Positions 1-11,598 of a stretch of 64,000 nt of DNA are shown piece by piece. Positions within the stretch are counted from its first letter, which is position 1. Each line of letters begins with the position of its first letter. The position numbers and the translations under genes are program-made. The stretch is from contig NW_004190356.2 in NCBI RefSeq assembly GCF_000224145.3, positions 521,460-585,459 on the forward strand, given 5' to 3'. The notes under the pieces were generated by a model. That model saw only the letters and a list, made by a program, of their open reading frames with translations. It was not told the origin of the DNA and did no database searches. The stretch is from Ciona intestinalis. Lineage: Eukaryota; Chordata; Ascidiacea; Phlebobranchia; Cionidae.

Positions 1-20
1 AAATAATCTGATTTTTAAAA

Positions 21-3000
21 ATGAAGATGTTAAGCTGTTGGATGATTTTAGCTCTTGGAAATCTACTTTTACAGGTATCTAGTCTTACTTTGTATGCTAT
101 CAGTATAGGGGTAACTTGGGTAATGTAGATAGTTACTGGTGAGTAACGCATTGTTATTGACATATTATGAACGTAACATCATGTAAGAGGGGGCTGAGTT
201 GGTATCGTGAAAATAAGTTCGCAACAGGAAAAAAAGTTCACGATCGTAAAAAGGGAGGCTGGTTTCCCTAATCCTCACCATTGGGTGCGCCACTAGTATC
301 AGCCATTTGGTGATATACTAAGTTTTTAAACAGCGGAACATTATGCAAAGACATCACATTTCTGATAACAGGATAAAAGCTGCTTCACACTTAAAACTTT
401 GGTGCTAAGTAAAACACACGAATATACTGTCACACTGTCACCTTTGTTCAAGACTCTCAAGAGTTAGTGTAAGATTCCATACCCCTAATGTTATGCCTAT
501 GCCAATGTGGTTGGAAGTTAGAACATCTAATTGATGGGTGAATACTTCAGTTTTCAGGTGTACATAGTCAAGACAACGTTAATCTTCCTCCTGAATCTGA
601 GGCTGATCCATGCCCTCATCTACACTCCGCTGATCCTAAAGTGCGAACGCTAACATTGCTGCATGCACATAAAAATGATGTAGATGGGAGACTCTGTTGC
701 CTTTGCCCAAGGGGAACGTTTTATGCAGGAATCTGTAACGTGACAATACCTCAGTCCGATACACAGTTTCATACAACAGAGTGTACACCATGTCCTGAAG
801 GAACGTACATGGAAGATGAGTTACATAAGAACAAGGCTTGTTCTTTACCTACAATAACTGAAAGGGATTGTGGAGAGAATATGCAGTTCATCCCTTCAAT
901 GGCAGAACATGCACCTCGGTAAGAGTTTTTATTTTGTTGTATTTGTAACGATTGTACATTAAATTTTACACCTGTATAGTATCGCTCGTCAAGAGTGTAT
1001 CAAACCTAAGAAATGGATAGGTTAATAGCAAGGATGTGTGACTAAACCCAAGCATTTTCTTTTTGACTCCCAATTTTTAGCAGACTGGCAAGCTGGTAAT
1101 CTATTTCTATAATGTTGTACGCGAGAGCGAAAAATATTAAAAATGGCAGGCTAAATGTACCACTACCTAAAGTGTGTACTGTGTAATTTACCCAACATTT
1201 TTTCTATATCAAACCAGTTTTTCAGCTTTAATATTTTTTTGAATCAAGAAAATAAAAGGAATATAGTCAAGTAGGGTAATAAAAAACAGAAAACAGAAAA
1301 CATAAACAAACATAAACTTTCGATTTTCTTCCCAATCAATAAACTAAAAAAATACTTTTAGTCTGGAGGAACAGTATTCATCATACCTTGATGTTCAAAA
1401 AAGATTGTAGGATTTCTATAATTACTTTAAATTTTATTCGAAATTTTGTGCTGTTTTTTATTCTCCAGGCTTTTGGGTAAAAAAACATTTGCGTGGCAAT
1501 AAAAAACAATGTTTTCAAAGGCTAACCTTAACTTGATTTAAAAAAATTAACAACTAAAGTCCAGGGTAGTAATACAAATATTAGTCAACTTAGGTATTTT
1601 ATGCAGTCTAAAATTTCTCAGAAAACTTCTTCTCTTTTTTCCACAAAATATCTTCTACACACTTTTAACGGTCTTTTTCTAATGGTTTTATTTTCTTTTA
1701 TAATTTAACATTTTTACTTAAATTTATTTTAAACATAAACTTTATTTTATACATATTATAAGCTTACCCACAATTCCACAAATAACATTTATTAGACCAA
1801 AAACAAAGCTCATAAGTTAAATAACCTATATAAAGCACAAGAAGTAACCAAAGCATTAGCTGTGTTACATTTGATTTAATTAAATGGTAAAGGCTTTTGA
1901 AAGTCTAAATGACATCTTGACTTAATCTAAACTAAATTGAGCAACATATTAATAAAAATGACTCGTAACTAAACAATCTTAACCTAAAACATAACCCATA
2001 TACATACATAACTTTAAAATCAGTTTTATCACAAAGGTAATATAGGTTGAGGTAAAAACAAAACAGAAAAATTATGTTTTTTTCCCCTTTTTAAAAAAAA
2101 CAACAAAAAAAGACAGAAAACTTATGTTTTTTTTACCCCTTCCTATAATGCAATTTTGGGGTAAAAAAGGGTATGAAATTTTCTTAAAATTTGAAATTAA
2201 AATATACCATCAGTAAGGTACTTAAATATGTGGCAAATTAACTGCATAGGCCTATACAATAGGTTTATCACGACAGGCCTTTAAACATAAAAATTGTTTT
2301 ACGAAAAACTAAAAGGAATTTACCACTTAGATGTAAGTTAAGATAAAATTAAGCCAAATAATAAATGTTCTTTTTACCCACAACAGCTGTCTGCGTATTG
2401 AGATAAAATGTTTTTTTAGCTGGCCAGGGAGTTTTTCCTTTCTTACCCCAAGTGCCCCATTGTTTTTTATTACCCCACTTGACTATATGTATATTTTACA
2501 TTTAAGGTGCGATTGTTTGGACGGCTATTTCAAGTTAGATGAAAACTGTGTTCCGTATACGCCGTGTGAACATAATCATGAAGTTCACCAGTTCGGATCA
2601 CCAGATTTTGACCAGAAATGCCGCCTATGTAGACCGGGTTATAAATCCGAAGGTGGTTCTTCACGCTGTACAATTATCAGGTAAGATAAATAGACATTAG
2701 GCATAAATACACATGTCATATATATTGTGAGATTATGCAATACACAAGCCACTCCACGTATTCGTGGTCCACAATAATATATTAAATGTGATGCAGGCGC
2801 CAGGCAGTATGTTCTTCAGGCCTGCTTTAGGTAAATTGTTTCTTAAATGTGGTACACTTACCCTGTAATTTCTAATTTTAATAACTCCTGATAAGCCACA
2901 AATCTGTCAATTTAATGCTCAATGAACTTGAAAGATGATTGTCAGCGGTTGTGACGGGTTGTCAAGGGTTTTAGAGTCCTGAGTTGTTAGGGTTACATGA

Positions 3001-6000
3001 CTGTAAGTTACGGGTTGAAAGTTAGTGACCCTGGAATTTGGAAGAATTGATATAATACTCTAACTCAGGGGTGTGCAACCTGCAGACTAAATAAGGCACG
3101 GAAAGAAAATTTGTACAGGCCAGCTGCCTATTTTTGCTTGAATTTTTCAAAGTGACAACAAATTTATATAGCAGTTTTCTTTAGAAATTTTCCAAACTTC
3201 ATATTCCTGCAAGGAGGTAAGACAAAAACGAACTATTATTGGTTCATGCAAAACTATTTTAAATAAACGTACAACCCGCGTGTTCACCTTGTAATTTACC
3301 TGGCCCTCCTGTAATAAAGGTTGCACACCTATTATATTTTTAATGTGTTCTAATTATGTGCTTTTCTTCACATAAAGAAAGCCACCTGAAACCACACCTT
3401 TAGAACAACCTTCAATGACAACACCAGTAAGAATGTCTACAGTTATAGAAGAAAAACCACAGGATTTAGTTCCTGGTAATAATTTTAAAACACAAGGTTT
3501 ATATAATAATATATTTTACATGTATTATATAAATTTTGTTTTTCTAATTGGTGTAGTAAAGGACATGAAACATATCAGTAATTTACTATGTTTTGTAGTT
3601 GACACATTCAAGGTCTCCGTTTTAATTGTTTAAAAAAAGGAAAAAGTAAAAACATTGTTGTCTATTTAACTGGTTGGTTTATTTACTCATGTATGGGTAC
3701 TGTAGTATAGTACTTGGTACTTGACACTGTAATGTGCCTGTTGTTTAGCAGTCTGTTGTTTAACTAAATTAAACTTGACTTGTGTTTAGGTGAAGCTGGC
3801 ACATCTGATTTGGTAGTTCGTGTGGGTATTGGGATCTCTGTGGGGATTTTTTTACTTCTTGCTCTTCTGTGTTTCTGTCTTTTTCGAACACATGTTAGTA
3901 TTGAATGTAACTTGCTTTATTCTCATGGCCGTAAACAGAGGTAATAACACGGGTGTTCTGTTTCAAACACTTTTTGCCAGCTTACGAGTTACCACGTATG
4001 TACTTTTGTGGGTGAATTTTTTGTTGTTTTGTTTTCTCAACAATTTGGACAACCCATTAGTGACCAATGGGTTGGAGCATTTGCTATGAAGTTTTTTACC
4101 CAAGGACATACACAACCAACAATGGTAGCAGACACAAACCTTAACCTACTACCACTGGGTTAGACGCAGGCGCGCTAACCAACTGTGCCACACAGCCAGA
4201 CAAATTTGATATAGATATAAGTAATTGTTACCTTACCTTGCATGAATTTATTACATCATTTCTATACTCCTTGTATATTTTTCAGAAGAAAAAAGAAAAG
4301 CTTTCTTTGAAAGATTCAAACACTTCTGGAGGTTCATCGGTGAGATATTTGTTTTATTTAATTTTAATTTTTAATGATGCATTGCCGTATGGCGGAAGAT
4401 ATGATGCAACAAAATTAATATTTGCCAATAGAGAATTTTATAAAACAGTATTATATCCTAAACTAATTCTTTCATTAAACCAAAATTTAAAAAAAAACAT
4501 CAATATTTGTTTTTGTTTTTTAGGAGTCTTCACCTACCAGTTCAGACAGTCGTTTGAACCAAGTTATTGTAGCTAATGAAAAACCTGGTGGTAAAGCTGT
4601 CAGTGATGAGAAAAGGATTTCAATACCAAAGCATAAAAAAGAAAGTGACAGCCAGGAGGAAGCTGTACCACTAATTGATCAAAAGCTGCAAAAGCCTAGT
4701 TTGGAACACTCTAAAAAATCAGGTTAGAACTGTTACCATTTTTTGACAAAGTAGTATAACAAGTTTTCTTGCTTTCATTCATATTGCACATTATAATTGT
4801 TTAAAGTGACCATTAAATTCATATATATTTTACTTGAATGAATGAATGAATGAATGAATGTAACTTACTTTATCCTCACGTGTCCGAAAAACGACAGTCG
4901 TTATAACACACGTTTAACACCTCGTGCCAGCTTACGGGTTACCATGTATGTTACTTTGTGGGTAATTATTTTTTTGGGGAATTTTGTATTATTTTTTATA
5001 TATTGCTGATAATTTGGACAACCCATTAGTGACCACTGGGTTGGAGCAATTGCCGTTAAGTGTCTTGCCCAAAGACACATGGGCCCGCAATTGTAGCAGC
5101 GACGAGCCTTGAACCCATTACCTCTGGGGCCCTGGGCTACAGGCAGGCGCGCTAACCACTACGCCACGGCGCCGGTAACTTTAAGCTGATAGTTCAATTT
5201 GACCTTTCTAAGTCTGTTCCTACTGGGCTAGATTTTAATATGATGATTGCCGGTAATTAACTTCTATACTCATCTGATTCTGAAAACTGCTTAAACACCT
5301 TACAATATGATTCATAACGTTAAAGCAGCTTTTAGTTTAATCCGAATATAAAAGCACTAAATTATAAATATATGTTTAATGTTCTGGCTATTAATTGCAG
5401 TAAGTACGAGAGATGTGCCGCCTGTTCAATTCCGCTCAAGCGAACAAGGTCTGTTTAAGCGAAGAAGGTTGGCTTCTGAGAACAAAGCTTACGATAATGA
5501 GGAAGGACGTTTAGTGTCTGAGTATATTCAAGAAGAAGTAATTAACAAAATTGAAGCTCAACCAATAGTTGGTACGACAGTTGAAGTTCAGGGGGCAGCC
5601 CATGGGGCGTCCCACAGCCCATCTCGCATTGAAAGCCCCAGACAAGGTTGGAATTTGTTACTTTATGTTAATATCCTTTTGAGTATCCTGTTAAAGTTTA
5701 TAGACAGTGTTTAAAGTGTCTAAGATAAAATGAAGCAGTCTTTTGATTATTTAATTACACCGCTGATCTGCTGATGTTTTTTATTAAAGTTTGTGGCATA
5801 TAATTTGGAAAAAAAAATGTATCTTATATATTATTTCTTATATGTTAATGGATAGGGTCAACTTATATAGCTTGAGCTTAAGTCACACTTAACTAATATT
5901 ATTATTTATTGCAGGTAGTGCAACAGCTGCGCAGTTAGACCTACAAAAAAAACAAAAAAAATGTAAGTTAGGTTATGACTTTTTATTTTTTGTTAGTGGT

Positions 6001-6755
6001 TTATATTTATATTTAAATAATTTTGTTGTCACACATTTCTGAATATCAATGTGGTTTCATCTCCATAAAACCATTGTCCCAATACACTGTTTTACATACT
6101 GTGTCCAACACATGGTTTTAAACTTTTTAAAAAATAAGCAAATCACATTACAAAAGCCAGTGGCACACAAATACGCCTCAAAAATAATAATCTTCTACAA
6201 ATGTACACATCAAAGTTACATATGAGGTGACTATTGTTCTCCAGTAAGTAAATAACAGCTTTTATAATAATGTGATTTTAAGCTATAATAAAAAAAGCTT
6301 TGTTTTTCCCACAGTGGAACATATGGATAGGTTCCTCAAAGCTGAAAGTTCAATGCTTAGAGGCCATTGGAAACGATTTGGTGACTTGTGCGGTTTGAGT
6401 CAATCTGTTATAGAAGAAGCTGAGCGTGGAGGTTAGTTATTACAGTTTCAACTATGATAACTTTTGGTGGTAAGGTAAAATGATTTATCTGCCGTAATTT
6501 ATTTATAATCAGTGTAACTGTAAACAATTGTCAGCACAACATTTATTTACAGTTTCAATAGAGGAATTCCAGTATAATCTCATTTGCAAGCTGAGACAAA
6601 CAAAGGGATCTGACTTCAATGAAGCGTACATCATTAACAGGCTCGAAGCAGCCGATCTAATAGCTGTTCGTGAGAATTTTCAAGCTCACATGAGAAATTA
6701 TTCTCAAGGTATTTCATCTTGCCCAGTCGAGGTAGAAGGAGATGACAATCCGTAA
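21..6755 (+). CDS. TNF-receptor-superfamily death receptor (11 exons)
   Basis: Cell-surface receptor of the TNFR superfamily with a cytoplasmic death domain, expected to bind a TNF-like ligand and signal through death-domain adaptors. Exons: 21-74, 551-918, 2507-2680, 3378-3475, 3790-3893, 4286-4339, 4524-4722, 5401-5646, 5915-5962, 6315-6431, 6553-6755; all phases agree and give 554 residues. Exon 1 begins MKMLSCWMILAL and with exon 2 forms a signal peptide of about 24 residues. Residues ~39-197 hold cysteine-rich repeats (CLCPRGTFY, CTPCPEGTY, CDCLDGYF, CRLCRPGY). A Thr/Pro-rich stalk follows. Exon 5 encodes one membrane helix (VGIGISVGIFLLLALLCFC). After a linker of about 190 residues, exons 10-11 encode a death domain (LRGHWKRFGDLCGLSQ, then a final helix ending near AVRENF). 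The acceptor at 551 rather than 558 was chosen because only it keeps phase with exon 1. The exact vertebrate relative cannot be told from here. Confidence 0.88.
919..2506 (+). other. Intron 2 of the TNFR-like gene
   Basis: A 1.6-kb AT-rich intron with long A and T runs. It holds no exon or recognisable element, apart from a partly repeated A-run/T-run/CCCC segment near 2050-2150. Confidence 0.6.
3895..4200 (-). mobile_element. tRNA-derived SINE, copy 1
   Basis: Read on the minus strand it begins with a tRNA-like head (GGCACAGTTGGTTAGCGCGCC), then a conserved body ending near AGCAAGTTACATTCA. The body recurs at 4838, 10160, 37488, 38044, 38527 and 45613. It lies in intron 5 of the TNFR-like gene. 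Confidence 0.75.
4838..5175 (-). mobile_element. tRNA-derived SINE, copy 2, with GAAT-repeat tail
   Basis: The fullest copy in the window. The minus strand starts GGCGCCGTGGCGTAGTGG (A-box-like), has a B-box-like GGTTCAAGGCTC, then the body, and ends in six tandem copies of CATT (GAAT repeats at 4837-4860 on the plus strand). The short tandem tail and tRNA head identify it as a SINE. It sits in intron 7 of the TNFR-like gene. Confidence 0.8.
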
Positions 6756-7600
6756 TTATGATGTCATGGGACCGTCTTAGGCACTTGAAAGCAGCCACGT
6801 ACAATCACCTTATTGGAAAACAAATTGAAAAAAATTACTAAGTTGTTTACGTTGTTTATCCAAACATGATGATTTTGGAACACTTTTATGAAAATTTTAG
6901 TAATCCTTTTTTGATACATTTCCCGTTTTATCGACTTTCTGTCAATTATTTGGCTTGTTGAATTTTCCTGCTTTCTTGGTTTAAGACTTTAAGCTTCGTT
7001 GAAGTGAAAATTGTTCGTCAGTTTGTAGTAAAGGCGAGGTTCATTGCGTCGGGTGGTTATGACCCTTTACTTTTTATTGCCTCTGCCATTCTTCATGCGT
7101 TCTGTGAAGCTCGCCCATTGTGGTGATGAGATAATACATTCTTAACTGAATTCCAAGACTTTCTAAGCAAAACATGCTTTATGTAACATTACTCCTCTGT
7201 AATGTAACATTACTCCTCTGTAAATAGTGTATCATACATTGTCCTGTCCTTTTATATTTTTTCTATTTAAAAAAATTTTTTTTTTGTGTGCTTTTATAAA
7301 AACTATGCACTTCAGTGCGATTGGTGACATAATTCATTAACCATATCTTTTTATCAATCTTAAAGAAAAATATTAGTTGTTAAAAACAAGATAAAATTCT
7401 GTATATTTACAATGCAATTGAATATTGATTGGTTGATATATTTTTGAAGTAATGAATTGTGCCAACTACCATGTTTCATATTTAAATAAAAATGATTTTT
7501 TTTTATTTGGTCTATATTTTGCAGCGGTAGAAAAAGCTTTGTTTTGACAAACCGTCTACTGCGCAACGAACACTTGAAATCCACATAGTTTTGCGACACT
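6756..7600 (+). other. Probable 3' UTR of the TNFR-like gene
   Basis: AT-rich sequence following the stop codon with no further exon. An AATAAA at 7485-7490 is the best poly(A) signal candidate. It contains an exact 21-bp tandem duplication at 7181-7222. Confidence 0.45.
7181..7222. repeat. 21-bp exact tandem duplication
   Basis: ATGTAACATTACTCCTCTGT plus A occurs twice back to back (7181-7201 and 7202-7222), inside the presumed 3' UTR. Confidence 0.85.
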
Positions 7601-7637
7601 TAACTGATGTTACCGTTGAGATTAAAATACACAGAAT

Positions 7638-7825
7638 ATAGTAGGATTGAGTAAGATGGGAATCTGGGTAAGTTGGAGGCAGGGAGGGCGTTTTATCAAA
7701 TCTTTTTTCGGGGGTATACTTACTGGATAATGAACGAAACCAAATGTTACAGTATTATTCGACAGTATTCTCACGCACGGCCTACTAGATATATCTCTAG
7801 TAGACCGTGTCTCACGGTCCACTAA
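7638..7825. repeat. Element fragment and small palindrome
   Basis: Starts with a degenerate terminus of the common inverted-terminal-repeat family (ATATAGTAGGATTGAG). At 7780-7803 there is a palindrome, CTACTAGATATATCTCTAGTAG, in a GGCC...GACC context. A related motif recurs near 46055-46080. Confidence 0.4.
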
Positions 7826-7910
7826 GTGCGCGGCAATTACTGCTGTTAAGTATTAAAAATTATTAGGTAGCAAATACAACATTAATTTAAAATAAAATTA
7901 TAAATCTAAT

Positions 7911-8240
7911 TTGAAAGTTGCGTGGCGAAAAAATAAGAAGTGTGTTTCCCACGTGACAAATTCACGTCACAAAATTGTTAAAGCGTGGCCGATTTCATTC
8001 AGAAAGCCGCGAGGCAGTGTTTTCAGAGACTTAGCATGTATAGATAAATTAAATATATGTATTATCTGAGCAGCATGTAAACAAGCTTTCTGCTTTAGAA
8101 CGAGAATGAGTGACTATTTAACTGACAGTAAGGATAAACCATTAAGTCAAGCAGTTTTGCCACCATTGAGCCAGATAGTTTTGAACTAGAATATTCAGAT
8201 GAACTGGCATCTAATAGTTCAACTAATCATCACTCAGGAC
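7911..8240 (+). repeat. Direct duplication, left copy (degenerate)
   Basis: Matches 8391-8665 with many substitutions and small indels. Both share GTTGCGTGGCGAAAAA, ACGTGACAA, TTCACGTCACAAAATTGTT, GCGTGGCCG and AACGAGAATGAGT. In this copy the short reading frame after ATGAGTGACTATTTAACTGAC is broken by stops and an indel. Confidence 0.75.
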
Positions 8241-8390
8241 ATTAAAGGGCCTAAACCCGCACCCAAATGTACATCGCTTCAATAGATAGAGTGTGTTTTT
8301 CTTATTTCAACGACACCTTACTTGTTTTAATCGGTTATGTATAACCAGAGATACTCCAGCTCAAACACCGTGAAATTTATATAACTGATT

Positions 8391-8665
8391 TAAAGTTGCG
8401 TGGCGAAAAATATTGAAAAGTGTACTACCTATACGTGACAAGTTCACGTCACAAAATTGTTGAAGCGTGGCCGTCTTCCTTCGAAAGGCGCGAGGTAGTG
8501 TGTTCAGCGACTCAGCATGTAAACAAGCTTTGTGTATTATAACGAGAATGAGTAACCATTTAACTGACAGCGAGGATGAAATAGATGTTGCCGCTATTGA
8601 GCCAGACAGTTTTGAACCAGAATATTCAGATGCTGAACTGGTATCTCATAGTCTCGGTATATTAA
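8391..8665 (+). repeat. Direct duplication, right copy, with short acidic ORF
   Basis: From the ATG at 8548 it encodes an acidic peptide starting MSNHLTDSEDEIDVAAIEPD and continuing SFEPEYSDAELVSHS before running into unrelated sequence. This could be the first exon of a duplicated gene or the N-terminus of a transposon protein. The FEPEYSD motif vaguely recalls the start of proteins carrying the P2X7-type C-terminal domain, but this is too short to assign. Confidence 0.5.
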
Positions 8666-8977
8666 AGGATGTCACTGATCTTTTAATTTTATTTCTTGTA
8701 TTAATGATCGACACTTTGTAAACACAGCAAACGCGCATTATACAGCAACTTGTGGACAAGCGAATACAAAAAAAACGCAGGTTCCGCAGTCACGTGACTA
8801 GTACTGGAACAGTTTTAATAAGCAAAGTATTTTTGAAATCAATAAAACGCTTTTTAAATTTTCCACAAAACGGAAGGAAACTTGAGGTCTGTTTCCAGGT
8901 CAGGCTGGGTCGGACCCAGCTCAAAAATAATAAAACATAGTTAATCACCGTTGACTTTGAAGTTGTCGCCGGACGGA

Positions 8978-9176
8978 TATACTGGAGTGGGGGAGGATGG
9001 GACACCTTTAGCACAAAATCTATAAATATCCTGATCGTGTTTTAAACAATTAACAACGGTCTATGAAAGTCGCGAGGACAAGGTTTTATAATTTTTTGAA
9101 TGTTCTTTGTTTACTACCAAAATGTACGAGAAAATAGAATGAAAAGGCGTCCCATCTTCCCCCATCCTACTATATA
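8978..9176 (+). mobile_element. MITE family A, copy 1
   Basis: Terminal inverted repeats (GGAGTGGGGGAGGATGGGACACC ... GGCGTCCCATCTTCCCCCATCC compared end to end) flank a conserved interior including CCTGATCGTGTTTTAAACAA and TTCTTTGTTTACTACCAAA. Length about 200 bp, no coding capacity. Confidence 0.8.
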
Positions 9177-9744
9177 GTGTTCACTTGGTTCACCAATTGT
9201 TGGGGGTGCGGTAGTTTAGCTCAGTTACAGACAAACGTGAAAACAGCAAGAGAGCTCCAACGTGAAACATGTGCGCAAACACAAGTAAAAATTTACATCA
9301 AAGAATGGCAGAATTGTCACATCATTTCCTTGTATAGTCATAGTGATAGGATATACACGCGGGCTGTGTCGCTTGTCGTTTATAAACACTGTTACGCCAC
9401 TTGTGAATAGATACGCAAAACGACTGTTTAATATTCAATCTTTATTCATTAAGTGGATTTCGAAAGGTTTTAATATAAATATGTACTTAAAGCACGGTCA
9501 ACCGCTTCACAAGTAATCTGTTTTTTTTACTATTTTATAATATATGCGTGCGGTCCTTGACAAAGACCTTGGATTTTGGCCACATTTGGCCTTAGAAGTA
9601 GTCTCCAGAAGTAGTCTGCTTTAAAACAAAACCTTTATATGTTAAAAGGTTCTGTTAAATAAAAACCACCACGGATGTTTCATAATGGCAGTAAAATGAT
9701 TATTCTTTAGTAAATTATTAACCTGTGTTGCTTTTGTACTTGAC
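9177..9744. other. Intergenic, no feature seen
   Basis: Between two MITE copies. The short reading frame at 9177-9410 starts in the MITE edge and has no recognisable protein features; I see nothing else. Confidence 0.5.
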
Positions 9745-9948
9745 TATATACAGTAGGGTGGGGGAAGATGGGACATCTTTTCATTCCATTTTCTCGTCCC
9801 ATTTTGTAGTAAACAAAAAACATTCAAAGAATTCAACCGTATCCTTACGAGTCCAATAAACCGTTGTTAATTGTTAAAAAAAACGATCAGGATATTTAGA
9901 TAGTATGTGCTAAAGGTGTACCGTCTTTTCCCACCCTACTATATATAC
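9745..9948 (-). mobile_element. MITE family A, copy 2
   Basis: Same family as 8978-9176 but inverted: starts CAGTAGGGTGGGGGAAGATG and ends TTCCCACCCTACTATATATA, with the interior reverse-complemented. Confidence 0.8.
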
Positions 9949-10124
9949 AGATTCAGTAATGTTTCGTTTGTCAGCAGTCTGTTGTTTAAACAATAGAAGC
10001 AGTGTGCCAGACAGTTTATAATATGTAACTAATAAAGTTGTCTTAAACCAGCTTCGAATGTTTTGTAAAGAACAAGTTATAATAATCATTGCTAAGTAAC
10101 AAGTTTATTTATATAGAAATACAG

Positions 10125-10470
10125 GATATGGTAGAGTGGGGAAAGACGAAACCGCTTTTTTACTTTATCTTTGCGTGGCCGGAAAACGACAGTCTTTAAA
10201 CACGGGTGATCTGTTTCATAAACCTATCGCGCCAGCTTACGCGAGTTAGCGAATATGTTTATATGTTACTTTGTGGGTGAATATTTTGAGAGGAATTTTT
10301 TTTATTTTGTTTGTGGCTGATAAACTGGAAATCTTTTAGTGGCCACTGGCTTGGAGCAATTATCGTTAAGTGTCTTGCCCAAGGACACATACTCTTACAA
10401 TGATAGCAGCAAATATAGACTTATGACCGGTTAAATACCTCTAGTTTAGGGGCAGGCGCACTAACCAACT
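10125..10470 (-). mobile_element. tRNA-derived SINE, copy 3
   Basis: Body GCGTGGCCGGAAAACGACAG to a tRNA-like head ending GCGCACTAACCAACTA. A short MITE-terminus-like sequence (GGTAGAGTGGGGAAAGACG) at 10130 precedes it, and another MITE abuts its head at 10470. Confidence 0.65.
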
Positions 10471-10668
10471 AGTAGGGTAGGAGAAGATGGACACCTTTAG
10501 CACATAATATCCAAATATCATAACGGTGTTTTAAACAATAAACAATGCTCTTTGGGGATCGTTACGATATGTGGTTATACAATCTTTTTAACTTTTTTGT
10601 TTACCACCAAATGGGACGAGAAAATATAGAAGTAAAAAGTGTCTCATCTTCCCCAATATTAATCCATA
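10470..10668 (+). mobile_element. MITE family A, copy 3
   Basis: Starts AGTAGGGTAGGAGAAGATGG and ends with a decayed terminus (TGTCTCATCTTCCCCAATAT). It begins at the head of a SINE, so one inserted into or beside the other. Confidence 0.7.
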
Positions 10669-11290
10669 GTAATTAACGAAAACTATGAACTTTTCCTTCT
10701 TACACGTTTTTCATGGTTGAATCGCTAAAAGAGCAACGTTGTGCGAATCGATAAATAACTTTTAGTGTGTTTCAAAGTGTATTTTGAAGTGTTGCCAATT
10801 TAAATAAATTGATGGTATCGTCCAAACACCTACATTGTTTTGATATTTTGAATATTGGGCCATATATATGCCAAAGTATCTTATATTACCTTGTCCCCCC
10901 CAAAACAAATTAGTCGTCAGAAGTTTAACTGGACGCTGTAGCTTGTGTTAGCAAACTATTTCTACACAAATTACTAAAGATAAGAATGAACTTAAAAGTG
11001 TCTGTTTTGTATAAAATAACGTGTCTTGTTTTGAATAAATTTGATGACGACAATGTACGCGCAACGAACAGCAAGCAACGTATAGATGGCACACAGCAAC
11101 AACAACAGCAGTTCAACGCAGTGAATCATATACCTCCAGTTAAGAAATGGTTGAAGTGTTTAATTTCTAAAAGAATCCTAAATTGCAAACGTGTCAGTTG
11201 TCTAGATGTCTATATTGTGTTGCATTTACGTTTCAAAACTTTTCTGCGATTTTAGAACTGCAGCTGAAACCAATCGTTATTATAGTTTTG

Positions 11291-11492
11291 ATATATAGTA
11301 GGATGGGGGAAGATGGGACACCTTCGGCGCATAATATCCGAATATTCTGATCGTGTTTTAAACAGTTAACAACGGTCTATGGGAGTCTTGACCATATAGT
11401 TTTATAATTCTTTGAAAGTTCCTTGTTTACCACCACATTGGACGAGAAAATAGAGTTAAAATGTGTCCCAACTTCCCCCACCCAACTATATT
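11291..11492 (+). mobile_element. MITE family A, copy 4
   Basis: Well-preserved copy: ATATAGTAGGATGGGGGAAG at the left, ACTTCCCCCACCCAACTATA at the right. It lies just upstream of the SDR gene. Confidence 0.85.
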
Positions 11493-11598
11493 TATAAAAC
11501 GTAATAACAAAACTAATTTGTTTTAGACAAAACTGACAAAAAGTTTTAAAATAAACCTAATAACTTTCGTTAATCTTTGAAGCCCAACTGCCAACATC

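Noticed and set aside
4838-5175. Possible tRNA genes at the GCGCGCTAACC / GGCGCC heads
   Set aside because: The heads keep A-box and B-box-like motifs but do not fold into a full cloverleaf, and they are always joined to the same repeat body. They are SINE promoters.
8548-8665. P2X7-type C-terminal-domain protein
   Set aside because: Only the short FEPEYSD resemblance supports it; no cysteine or histidine domain follows.
10925-11255. Overlapping small ORFs on both strands with a poly-Q/poly-C run
   Set aside because: They are caused by a short CAACAACAACAGCAG tract; no domain, start context or splice structure.
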